From: Acinetobacter sp. ANC 3929 | GTDB lineage: Bacteria; Pseudomonadota; Gammaproteobacteria; Pseudomonadales; Moraxellaceae | Direction of reading: 5' to 3' | DNA: 64,000 nucleotides | NCBI RefSeq assembly: GCF_000369405.1 | Contig: NZ_KB849994.1 | Coordinates: 572,248 to 636,247, forward strand | Shown: positions 41,039-50,404 of the stretch, piece by piece | Layout: every line of letters begins with the position of its first letter | Position numbering within the stretch: position 1 is the first letter of the stretch | Translations under genes and position numbers: made by a program | The notes under the pieces: model-generated | Database searches by the model: none | Told to the model about the DNA's origin: nothing | Seen by the model: only the letters and a program-made list of their open reading frames with translations

Positions 41039-43024
41039 ATGACTAAGCAAATCTATTTCTGTGTCTTGGCTACATTGGCTTTGGTTTTAATCGGGCAAGT
41101 TGCGTTTATACCTGTTACTTTGACTGGTTTATGGGGTGTGGTGTGGTTGCTGTTAGTGCGTCGATACAGCAAACAGAGCTGGGTAGCCTTTCCTAAATGG
41201 TTTTTGCTGGTCTTTATTTTATTGTCATTAGGATTGGTTTATCTCAATTATCAGACTTTGTTGGGGGTCGAGGCGGGCGTTGCCTTTTTAAGTACCTGTT
41301 TATTTGCCAAATGTTTAGAAGCTAAAAATATTCGTGATTTGTTGATTGTCTTTAATTTTGCTCTATTTGTCAGTGCAAGCTTATTGTTACATAGCCAAGC
41401 TTTCTGGATGGCATTGATTGTATTTACAGCCTTTGTGATGTGTTTACTTGGTTTGTATCGGATACAGACAGGATTGTTTAATCAAAAGAAGTTGTCATCA
41501 AATCAGCTCAAACAAGATGTGAAGCAAATTTTTAAATTTGTAGGTATTGCAATTCCTTTCTTTTTGATTTTATTCATTTTCTTCCCTAGATTACCACCAC
41601 TTTGGGCAGTTCCAATTCAAAAGGATCAAGCGACAACAGGCATCAGTGATCGGATGTCACCTGGAGATATTGCGCAATTATCGCAATCTTCGGCATTGGC
41701 TTTTAGGGTGGTGGCAGATATGTCGCAATTTCCAGGCAGACCAGAACTGTATTGGAGAGCTTTAGTTTTAGATGAATATGATGGAACCACATGGAACAGC
41801 AGTTTTTTTAATCAGCAAATCAGAACAATACAGTCTACTCCTCGTAGCGTACCTTATCAGTATTTAGCAGCAGATGAACAAGCGAATTGGATCATGGGAT
41901 TGGAATATTCGATTCCACAGGAGCGCTATTTGCAGCTTTATCAAGATCATAGTATTCGTCCATCAAAGCTCATCAAACGTAATGTACCGATACAAATGCT
42001 TTGGCTAGGAAGAAGGCCAGCAGAAACAGTGTCTTTATCACCGCGGCAACTAGATTTAAATCTTAAGTTTGATGAAGGTCGGGATATTAAAGCACAGCAA
42101 CTGGCACATACACTTTTTGAAAAAAGTCACAAGCAACCTGAACAATATCTACAATCTGTGCTGTCATGGTATCGAAAAAATGGTTTTGTATACACGTTGA
42201 CGCCAGGGACTTTAGGGGGGGATCGTATCGATCAATTCCTGTTTTCTAGTCGGAAAGGTTTTTGTGAACATTATGCTTCAAGTTTTGTCATGTTAATGCG
42301 TTATGCAGGGATTCCTGCACGCGTAGTGACAGGCTATCAAGGTGGACAGTTGGCTCCAGATGGACAAAGTTGGGAGGTTCGACAGCTTGATGCGCATGCG
42401 TGGAGTGAGGTTTATCTTGATGGAAAATGGAAACGAATTGATCCAACTGCGATGATTGCACCGCAACGAATTGACACAGGCATGCAGGATTATCTGACAC
42501 AAGATCAAACTGTCTGGGGAGATGAGAGTAAGACTTGGCGTTTACAACAGTTCAAATTTCTAAAAAATATGCGGATTTGGAGTGATTATTTAAGTTATCA
42601 ATGGCAAAGCAAAGTAGTGGGCTATGATGCAGAAAAACAGAAAAACTGGTTATCTAAATTAGGTCTAGATTCAAGTTATGCTTACGCGCTGGTTTTGATT
42701 GTTGCTATCGGAACGATTCTAGTGATCTATGTCGCTATTTATTGGTGGCGACAAACAAGGCAGCAAGCGGGCTATCAAAAAGCTGTTCTTAAGTTTCAAA
42801 AGAAGTTGCCTAAAAATTTGCATAAGCAACCAGCTGAAACGTTTCAAGTGTGGATGCAGCGTTTAGCCAGTCAGGTTGAGAATGCTCATATATTTGAACA
42901 AACGATTGTGTTATATCAAAAAATTGTTTTTTTAGAGCAAAAGGATAGCGCAAATACTCAAGAGTTTAAGCACTTGCTTAAAGACTGCGCAATTGCACTG
43001 AAACAATCTCAAAAAAACTTGTGA
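41039..43024 (+). CDS. Transglutaminase-like membrane protein TgpA-type
   Basis: 661 residues: six N-terminal helices (DUF3488), a periplasmic transglutaminase core with catalytic Cys in SRKGFCEHYASSFVML, His in RQLDAHAWSEVYL and Asp in WKRIDPTAMI, and a last membrane helix (ALVLIVAIGTILVIYVAIYWW) with a short cytosolic DUF4129-like tail. Third gene of the MoxR operon. In Pseudomonas TgpA is essential; role here unknown but presumably envelope protein cross-linking or peptidase activity. Confidence 0.92.
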   Translation: MTKQIYFCVLATLALVLIGQVAFIPVTLTGLWGVVWLLLVRRYSKQSWVAFPKWFLLVFILLSLGLVYLNYQTLLGVEAGVAFLSTCLFAKCLEAKNIRDLLIVFNFALFVSASLLLHSQAFWMALIVFTAFVMCLLGLYRIQTGLFNQKKLSSNQLKQDVKQIFKFVGIAIPFFLILFIFFPRLPPLWAVPIQKDQATTGISDRMSPGDIAQLSQSSALAFRVVADMSQFPGRPELYWRALVLDEYDGTTWNSSFFNQQIRTIQSTPRSVPYQYLAADEQANWIMGLEYSIPQERYLQLYQDHSIRPSKLIKRNVPIQMLWLGRRPAETVSLSPRQLDLNLKFDEGRDIKAQQLAHTLFEKSHKQPEQYLQSVLSWYRKNGFVYTLTPGTLGGDRIDQFLFSSRKGFCEHYASSFVMLMRYAGIPARVVTGYQGGQLAPDGQSWEVRQLDAHAWSEVYLDGKWKRIDPTAMIAPQRIDTGMQDYLTQDQTVWGDESKTWRLQQFKFLKNMRIWSDYLSYQWQSKVVGYDAEKQKNWLSKLGLDSSYAYALVLIVAIGTILVIYVAIYWWRQTRQQAGYQKAVLKFQKKLPKNLHKQPAETFQVWMQRLASQVENAHIFEQTIVLYQKIVFLEQKDSANTQEFKHLLKDCAIALKQSQKNL

Positions 43025-43059
43025 AGCTGATAAAAAATGAATATGATGCTTCTCATTCT

Positions 43060-43136
43060 AGGTGTATAGCTCAGTTGGTTAGAGCGCTACGTTGACATCG
43101 TAGAGGTCTCCAGTTCGAGTCTGGATATACCTACCA
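43060..43136 (+). tRNA. tRNA-Val (GAC)
   Basis: 77 bases including encoded CCA. Acceptor AGGTGTA/TATACCT with one G-T pair, D-arm TAGCTCAGTTGGTTAGAGC, anticodon stem CTACG/CGTAG with loop TTGACAT (anticodon GAC), and T-loop GTTCGAGTC. Located after the transglutaminase gene and followed by an intrinsic terminator. Confidence 0.93.
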
Positions 43137-43179
43137 AGATATTAAAGTCATATAGCTTTTTATGAAGTTACATGAACTC

Positions 43180-43216
43180 CAAAGCCCTGAATCATAACGA
43201 TTTAGGGCTTTTTTAA
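43180..43216 (+). terminator. Intrinsic terminator after tRNA-Val
   Basis: AAGCCCTGAATC pairs with GATTTAGGGCTT (one G-T pair), then T6. Confidence 0.85.
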
Positions 43217-43589
43217 TTCTTATACGGTTTATTAAAACTAAAAATTGAAAAGTTTGATGGTAAAGAGAAATTAGACATACCTACATGTTGAATTACTTAG
43301 AATTTATTTATAGATATTATTTCAAGATGATAAATTACCTTAATAGAAAATCTAAAGTGTTGCAAATAAATACTAGAAATTAATATCGTATTTTTTCTAT
43401 TATTTTTAATAACTTAATTTATAGACTTATAAAAAATTAGAGGCACAGGGCAACATAGCTATTTTTTAATGACAGAGGGCAGGGATTACATAGATGATTT
43501 AATATAAATAAAACTCACTTAATATGATTTTTTTAATGACTTAAATTTAGCCTTTTGATAGATTATCTCTAGTATATAGGGGTGTTTTT
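43217..43589. other. AT-rich spacer without a recognised gene
   Basis: About 370 bases of strongly AT-rich DNA (runs of A and T, no frame above 30 codons with an SD). It presumably carries the promoter of the next gene; a possible -10 (TATAGG) lies at about 43575. I see no RNA structure or repeat. Confidence 0.4.
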
Positions 43590-44051
43590 ATGACAAGAAT
43601 TTTAATTGCTTCAATCCTATTGGCCTTGAGTTTAAATGTAACCGCTAATTCAGATTTTAATGCTGATGAAGAGTTAACAAAATTAGGGATTGTTGGGCCA
43701 GATTTTAAATTTATAGATCTTGAACGAGCTACGGATTTTTTTAAAAAAACGACAGAGAAGCTATCAAGTTCACTGAATTATAAATCAAATGAATTAGTAA
43801 AAATAACATCAGCTTCGACGACACCACACTATTCTGCGGTAACGTTTAGCCCTACTGTAGATGTATCTGAAGCCGAAGAAAAAGATTTAGTTGATTTTAT
43901 GAATACGCGGGAAGCTGTTCAGGTATGGTGTAAAGAGCTTTTCAATTCTAAATATATGGGTGTAAATGATCATAAGGTTGAAGTGTTATATAAAAATAAA
44001 GTTGGAGCCACATTAGGTAATGTTGTTTTGAATAATCAAACGTGTAGGTAG
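43590..44051 (+). CDS. Exported protein of unknown function
   Basis: 153 residues with a Sec signal peptide (MTRILIASILLALSLNVTANS, cleavage after Ala-Asn or Ala19). The mature part is about 133 residues, acidic, with two cysteines (VWCKELF near the middle and the C-terminal QTCR) that could form a disulfide. No family is recognised. GGGG (43579-43582) precedes the ATG. Its terminator follows at 44100. Predicted periplasmic. Confidence 0.65.
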   Translation: MTRILIASILLALSLNVTANSDFNADEELTKLGIVGPDFKFIDLERATDFFKKTTEKLSSSLNYKSNELVKITSASTTPHYSAVTFSPTVDVSEAEEKDLVDFMNTREAVQVWCKELFNSKYMGVNDHKVEVLYKNKVGATLGNVVLNNQTCR

Positions 44052-44393
44052 ATTATTTTATAAAATTGATTTAAATCAATATCTTATATTTAAAAATTTA
44101 AAATCCCCAATTTTTGATTGGGGATTTTTATGTCATAAGAAAAAGATGACCGCTCATGAGAGCATAAACAAACGATTTGCTATGCTGTTGTTTTTATGTT
44201 TCTTAATTGTTGATTTTAATCAAAAATTTACAAATTAGGAATGTGTAGTGTATTTCCCTTGTAGAATATTCACATCGTCGCTTAACTCTCCTGTTATAAG
44301 GATATCAACAGATTTGTACGATAACGTATTGGAATTATGATTTTTTTATAAATGCCCAAGCGCTATAAGATGGCTTTGAGGATAGCGAAATTA
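44052..44393. other. Spacer between the exported-protein gene and dsbA
   Basis: 342 bases. It holds an intrinsic terminator (44100-44131) and then AT-rich DNA with no recognised gene. The promoter of dsbA is expected in the last 150 bases. Confidence 0.5.
44100..44131 (+). terminator. Intrinsic terminator
   Basis: AAATCCCCAA pairs with TTGGGGATTT, loop TTTTTGA, then T5. Confidence 0.85.
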
Positions 44394-45011
44394 ATGAAAC
44401 ATTTTATCTTAACCAGTGTAACTGCAATAGTTGCAGTATTTTCTACACATACCATGGCTCTAGACTTTGTTGCAGGTAAAGATTATACGGTAGTACAGAA
44501 TCCAGAAAAGACGTCTATGCCCGATAAAATCGAGGTGCGTGAGTTCTTTTGGTATGGTTGTACGTATTGCTTTAAATTAGAACCACATATGCAAACGTGG
44601 TTAAAGAAAATTCCAAATGACATCTATTTTCTTCGCACGCCAGCGGCAATGACCCCAATGTGGGAGCAAGGCGCACGCGCATATTATGTGAGTGAGGCAT
44701 TAGGCGTGCGTAAACGGACACATTTACCGTTATTCCATGCCAATTTTTCAGGTAACCAAAGAATTTTACAAAAGGATGCTTTCGCAAAATTCTTTACTCA
44801 ATATGGTGTACCTGAGAAAAAATTTAATGCGATGTTTGATTCTTTTGCAATCACTGCCAAAATTGCTGAATCCAATCAATTAGCTCGGAAGTATCAACTT
44901 ACGGGTGTTCCTGCTTTGGTTGTAAATGGCAAATATATCGTTCAGGGCGGTGATGAAAAAGTCATTCAAGTGGTTGAATATCTTGTGGATAAAGAACGGA
45001 AACAGAAATAA
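44394..45011 (+). CDS. dsbA: Thiol:disulfide interchange protein DsbA
   Basis: 205 residues from the ATG at 44394 (GAGGA at 44378-44382), which gives a normal signal peptide (MKHFILTSVTAIVAVFSTHT). The active site is CTYC in FFWYGCTYCFKLE, and cis-proline is in LTGVPALVVNGKY. It oxidises cysteine pairs of exported proteins. A second, longer frame start at 44352 has no site. The gene stands alone and is followed by an RNA candidate. Confidence 0.92.
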   Translation: MKHFILTSVTAIVAVFSTHTMALDFVAGKDYTVVQNPEKTSMPDKIEVREFFWYGCTYCFKLEPHMQTWLKKIPNDIYFLRTPAAMTPMWEQGARAYYVSEALGVRKRTHLPLFHANFSGNQRILQKDAFAKFFTQYGVPEKKFNAMFDSFAITAKIAESNQLARKYQLTGVPALVVNGKYIVQGGDEKVIQVVEYLVDKERKQK

Positions 45012-45123
45012 TTTTTAGGTCTTCTAAATAGCTGTATTTTTATTTGCCTATATGGAGAAAAATGTCTTATTCACCGGGGTCATCATTTATTTTGTTTCGC
45101 TTTTTTCAGACTCAAAAGGGTGC

Positions 45124-45152
45124 TTGACCCAATCGAATAATGGTGCTAATTT
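45124..45152 (+). promoter_or_regulatory. Promoter of the sRNA candidate
   Basis: TTGACC (45124-45129), 17-base spacer, TAATTT (45147-45152). The expected start is near 45159. Confidence 0.5.
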
Positions 45153-45158
45153 AATCAA

Positions 45159-45316
45159 TAAGGAAGTCATATACTATTTGGGATTTAAGAGAAATCTTGC
45201 CTAAATGAACAAAGATATGACAACCTGAACACGCAGCTAACAACGAACGAAACGATTCAGATCGTTTTTAAAAATGTTCAAGGTTGTAGAAAAGCCCGTT
45301 AATCGGGCTTTTTTAA
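45159..45316 (+). ncRNA. Candidate small RNA downstream of dsbA
   Basis: About 158 nt from the predicted start to the terminator. An outer stem ACAACCTGAAC (about 45219-45229) with GTTCAAGGTTGT (45277-45288; one bulge) encloses an inner hairpin AACGAT-TCAG-ATCGTT, followed by a strong terminator (AAAGCCCG/CGGGCTTT, T6). There is no open frame with a start site over the folded part. The arrangement (own promoter, stable fold, terminator) suggests a trans-acting sRNA. No known family is recognised. Confidence 0.45.
45291..45316 (+). terminator. Intrinsic terminator of the sRNA candidate
   Basis: AAAGCCCG pairs with CGGGCTTT, loop TTAAT, followed by T6. Confidence 0.88.
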
Positions 45317-45385
45317 TGTCGACTATTTTTGAATAAAATTTAAGCTATAGTGAAATAAAGATTGGGGGAGCAATAGGGGATTGTG

Positions 45386-45616
45386 ATGCTGATGTTTATT
45401 ATTTTAGTCATTTTGATTGGCTTAGTTTTATTATTTTTTTTTGCAAACAAAACAGGTGCTACACAGGATACTACGGATTATAGTCATCCGTATTCTTCAA
45501 CAATTTCGAGCTGCGATTCATTTCAGGACAATAACGATACGCATATGGATGATTGTCGTGCAAATGCTGATTCGAATTCTGACTCAAGCAGTTGTGACAG
45601 TAGTAGCAATGATTAA
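45386..45616 (+). CDS. Small membrane protein with Ser/Asp/Cys-rich tail
   Basis: 76 residues. One N-terminal helix (MLMFIILVILIGLVLLFFFA) and a low-complexity, acidic, serine-rich tail with three cysteines (SSCDSF, DDCRAN, SSCDSS). The ATG at 45386 is supported by AGGGGA (45375-45380). Orientation would place the tail in the periplasm if the helix is a signal anchor. No homologous family is recognised; the spaced Cys/Asp pattern might bind metal. Confidence 0.55.
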   Translation: MLMFIILVILIGLVLLFFFANKTGATQDTTDYSHPYSSTISSCDSFQDNNDTHMDDCRANADSNSDSSSCDSSSND

Positions 45617-45652
45617 AAAAGCTTGTACCCCTTGAGGGTAAGAGGTACAAGC
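45614..45652 (-). terminator. Intrinsic terminator of the pirin gene
   Basis: AGCTTGTACC pairs with GGTACAAGCT; on the minus strand the stem is followed by T6. It sits within 11 bases of the pirin stop. Confidence 0.8.
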
Positions 45653-45662
45653 TAAACTGGGT

Positions 45663-46346
45663 TTAAGGTAAGTCAAACCAAATCATCTGGCTGTCTTGTA
45701 ATGCAGTAATGGTTGCTGTTTCATCAAACAGTAAAGCATCACCTGCTTTGACAAGGTGATCAGCAATCATGACTTCGCCTGAAATCACGTGCACATAGTT
45801 CACTTTTTTCTGTGCGGTAATTTCTAAATGTTGATCTTTCTCAATGACAGCAGTTTTCACTTCCGCATTTTGACGAATGGACATTGGTGCAGATGCATCA
45901 CCAGCAATCAAGTGCCATTGGTTTGGATGATCTTTCGGGTTAAGCTGAATTTGCTGATAGGTTGGCTCAGCATCTTGCACATTCGGTTGAATCCAAATCT
46001 GTAACAGATGCACCGCTTTATCATGCTTGTTCATTTCACTGTGGGTGACCCCTGTTCCGGCACTCATCAATTGCCATTCACCTGCATTGATTTGACCTTC
46101 ATTGCCCATACTGTCTTTGTGGGAAATGGTGCCATCAAGTACACAGGTTAAGATTTCCATGTTGTCATGAGGATGGGTACCGAAACCATTATGTGCTGCA
46201 ACCGTATCATCATTAATCACGCGTAGGGCACTGACACCCATATATTTAGGGTTGTACCAGCTACCAAATGAAAAGCTATGATAGGTGTCTAACCAACCTG
46301 CTTTAACATGACCACGATTTTCACTACGATGTAGATAAGCATTCAT
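45663..46346 (-). CDS. Pirin-family protein (YhhW-like)
   Basis: 227 residues. Bicupin fold; the N-terminal cupin has GWLDTYHSFSFGSWYNP and the metal-site stretch FGTHPHDNMEILTCVLDG with the two conserved His and a Glu. YhhW has quercetinase activity; other pirins are regulators, so the function is not fixed. It is a single gene with its own terminator. Confidence 0.92.
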   Translation of the reverse strand: MNAYLHRSENRGHVKAGWLDTYHSFSFGSWYNPKYMGVSALRVINDDTVAAHNGFGTHPHDNMEILTCVLDGTISHKDSMGNEGQINAGEWQLMSAGTGVTHSEMNKHDKAVHLLQIWIQPNVQDAEPTYQQIQLNPKDHPNQWHLIAGDASAPMSIRQNAEVKTAVIEKDQHLEITAQKKVNYVHVISGEVMIADHLVKAGDALLFDETATITALQDSQMIWFDLP

Positions 46347-46480
46347 CTTTCATCTCCTAATTATTATGTTTTGCTTGATGTTCATATTATCGATTCATAA
46401 TGGTGATAAATAGTCTTTTATTGCGACATATTGTTCTATAAATGAAATGATTGAATATTTAAATTTTTATTTCAAATAAT

Positions 46481-46511
46481 AAAAAAGGCTGAATCAAATA
46501 TTCAGCCTTTT
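46481..46511 (-). terminator. Intrinsic terminator, end of argG
   Basis: AAGGCTGAAT pairs with ATTCAGCCTT; the minus strand then reads T6. It lies 29 bases beyond the argG stop. Confidence 0.85.
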
Positions 46512-46539
46512 CAAGTTGGTAAATGAATTTACCAATCTT

Positions 46540-47895
<1,356 letters not shown>

Positions 47896-48158
47896 CTATT
47901 TCGAAATAGGCACCCTAATACATCGGTGACCAAAGAGAATTTATACGCTCAGTACTATATCACTTTTCAAATCGATTTTTTTTGTGTTGGGAAAGGAATT
48001 CTTTTTTTTTCATTTAAAAAATAGATTAACATCGGAAAAGTATAAAGTTTTGCGATAAGTATTCACCGTAATGCATTACGTCTTTATGGGCTTTGATAAG
48101 CCAAGTGGTGAGGGTGAGAGAAAGGCTGCAAAACTTATCGCTAACATTCAAATTGATT

Positions 48159-49010
48159 TCAAAGTGCATCATTTAAGCCAATAAATTGCTTCTCAATCGG
48201 TGTAAAGGCATGGTCCTGACGTGCAATGAGATACAAGCCGATATCTCGATACTGCTCAGGTGTTTCTCGATAATATTGGATCTTGTATTTTTCGATCAAT
48301 GATTTGGCAATCATCGAAATACCCATGCCTAACTGGGTAAAGTGAATTAAAGCTTCATGATCATAAATATGGGTGAGTTCACCTTTTGTAAGATTATAGT
48401 CCGTATAGATACTGTCTAAAGTTGTCGCATAGCAACATTGTTCAGAAGCCAGCAAGATATTTTGATGATTCAGACAGTCTTCAAGACTCTCGTGGTTGAT
48501 CATGTTTTTACCAATAATCACCAATTGGTCATCAGCCTTTTGAATGTATTGCAGATTTTTGTGTTTAGGATGTCCTAATGCATAGGCGATATCTAGATTT
48601 CCAGCCAAGATCTCATCTTCAAGATAGCCTGTAGGACCTGTTTTTATGGTGATAGAAAGGTCAGGATAAGCTTCATAGAGTTTGCTAAAAGAGGGATAAA
48701 AACGCATACCTCCTAGACTGGTATTGGTTCCAAAACGCAAGACACTTTCTTGTTGATAGATCTTATTTTCTGTTTCTTCCCAAGTAAAAATCATCTTTTT
48801 GTATTGGGCATATAAGTTCATGCCAGATTCAGTGAGTTCAACACCTTTGGGTTTACGAATAAACAGTTGGCGTTTGTAGTGATTTTCAATTTTTTTGATT
48901 TTCGCTGTCATATTGGACTGTAAATAATTCAGCTTATTTGCCGCTGCTGTAATGCTTTTAAGCTCAGCAACAGTAACAAATGATCGGATATCGCTAATAT
49001 CAATATTCAC
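48159..49010 (-). CDS. LysR-type transcriptional regulator
   Basis: 283 residues. The N-terminal helix-turn-helix region (about 1-60) reads FVTVAELKSITAAANKLNYL, then NMTAKIKKIENHY; a periplasmic-binding-like sensor domain follows (about 88-280). It is divergent from an EamA-type exporter gene with 164 bases between, so it is likely to regulate that gene in response to the exported compound. Confidence 0.88.
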   Translation of the reverse strand: MNIDISDIRSFVTVAELKSITAAANKLNYLQSNMTAKIKKIENHYKRQLFIRKPKGVELTESGMNLYAQYKKMIFTWEETENKIYQQESVLRFGTNTSLGGMRFYPSFSKLYEAYPDLSITIKTGPTGYLEDEILAGNLDIAYALGHPKHKNLQYIQKADDQLVIIGKNMINHESLEDCLNHQNILLASEQCCYATTLDSIYTDYNLTKGELTHIYDHEALIHFTQLGMGISMIAKSLIEKYKIQYYRETPEQYRDIGLYLIARQDHAFTPIEKQFIGLNDAL

Positions 49011-49174
49011 ATGAAGTCCTCAATATTTCATTCTAAACAATTTTAAAATGGCATTACAGCATTCAGATTGAAATAGGCATCAAAAAAAATGATGTATCTA
49101 TTAAAACATAGCATTATTCATGATGTTATTTGTTTTATACACTAGAGTGACTTTCTAAGGGTTGAGTACAACAC

Positions 49175-50092
49175 GTGAATATTCGAGTCGTTAGTGCAAT
49201 CGCATTGCTATGCTTGGTGTGGGGATCTTTATGGGGACTGGTCAAACATAGTCTGCAAGTGTTTCCGCCATTCCTCTTTATCTCTACACGTTTGATTTTA
49301 GCGGCATTGACATTGATGGTAGTACAACGATGCCTAAAAAAATCCATTTTTCCAAAACACGCTGAATGGAGGTCATTGATTATTCTAAGTATGTTGATCT
49401 GCTTTGGTTTCTACGCCACTCAGACTTTTGCTATGCAATTTGTAGACTCAGGCTTATCTGCGGTACTTGTGTTTACCATGCCAATTTTTATTGGTGTGTT
49501 AGCACATTATTTCTTAAATGAAAGGTTGAATACGCAGAAAATCTTGGGTCTCATTTTAGGAACCTTAGGGCTTGTCGCAATTTTATGGCCTCAACTCCAT
49601 CATGTGCATATGAATATGTCACTGCTTGGACAAGTCTTATTGATTGGTTCTGGCTTGTTCTGGGCATTATCTACAGTCTATATCAAAAAGAATTTTGCGA
49701 CTTATGACAAAATCAAACTGACCATTTGGCAGCTATTATTAGGTGGAAGTTTAATGTTTGTCATGGCCTTATTGTTTGAACCTGTCGATGCTCAGGTTTG
49801 GTTAAATCCTTTAAATGAATCAGTATTGTTTTATATTGCAGTGGTTGGAACTGGTTTTGCATTTGTACTCTGGAACTGGATTGTAAGTCAGGTCGATACC
49901 TTTATTGCATCTATTTCGATTATGTGTATTCCAATTTTAAGCTTATTGTTTGGTTATCTGGTTTGGCATGAGCCCTTAACACTCAATATCTTAATTGGCG
50001 CAGCATTTATTTGCTTGGGAATTGTGATGAGTTCTTTAAAAATAAAAGTACAGAAAAATCGCTTAGCTTATTCAGGCAATCAACAGCGTTAA
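49175..50092 (+). CDS. EamA/DMT-family transporter
   Basis: 305 residues with ten hydrophobic helices in two EamA repeats (first 5-130, second 150-290). Motifs: ALLCLVWGSLWGLVKHSL near the start and GTGFAFVLWNWIVSQVD in the second repeat. The start is GTG at 49175. Probably an efflux transporter for amino acids or metabolites; the substrate is not deduced. Divergent to a LysR regulator. Confidence 0.88.
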   Translation: MNIRVVSAIALLCLVWGSLWGLVKHSLQVFPPFLFISTRLILAALTLMVVQRCLKKSIFPKHAEWRSLIILSMLICFGFYATQTFAMQFVDSGLSAVLVFTMPIFIGVLAHYFLNERLNTQKILGLILGTLGLVAILWPQLHHVHMNMSLLGQVLLIGSGLFWALSTVYIKKNFATYDKIKLTIWQLLLGGSLMFVMALLFEPVDAQVWLNPLNESVLFYIAVVGTGFAFVLWNWIVSQVDTFIASISIMCIPILSLLFGYLVWHEPLTLNILIGAAFICLGIVMSSLKIKVQKNRLAYSGNQQR

Positions 50093-50404
50093 ATGATGGA
50101 TATACAGAATTCGCTATAAGATTTGAAAATAAATTTCAATAAATCAAAAGCATTGAATATTTCATCCGAAAGAATCAGCTATGTCGTATATGGCTGATTT
50201 TTTTATTTTTTAGATGAACCTTTTGGGAGTGTTTATCAATTGAGTTATTTGCATTGTGATTTATTTAGGCCATAAAGATTGACATAAGAGGTCGTATTGA
50301 CTCTTTCAACACTGAAAATTTTATAAATAGTCATCCCAAATAAATAAAAAAGTATTAAAGTACTATGCAACAAGTTGCAAAGCCAAAATTATAGAAGGAA
50401 TACC
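50093..50404. other. Spacer between EamA gene and fadH
   Basis: 312 bases. It contains the terminator of the EamA gene (50172-50208) and otherwise AT-rich DNA that presumably includes the fadH promoter. No gene or repeat is recognised. Confidence 0.5.
50172..50208 (+). terminator. Intrinsic terminator after the EamA gene
   Basis: AATCAGC pairs with GCTGATT around a 13-base loop, followed by T-run. Confidence 0.7.

Larger units (their letters stand above)
45012..45385. other. Spacer after dsbA containing an sRNA candidate
   Basis: 374 bases. It includes a possible 21-codon frame at 45062 (with GGAG ahead; not claimed), a promoter at 45124-45152, a folded RNA candidate and an intrinsic terminator at 45291. 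No protein gene is recognised. Confidence 0.5.

Noticed and set aside
45062..45127. 21-codon ORF with GGAG ahead of ATG after dsbA
   Set aside because: Too short and overlapping the promoter of the sRNA candidate; no supporting features.
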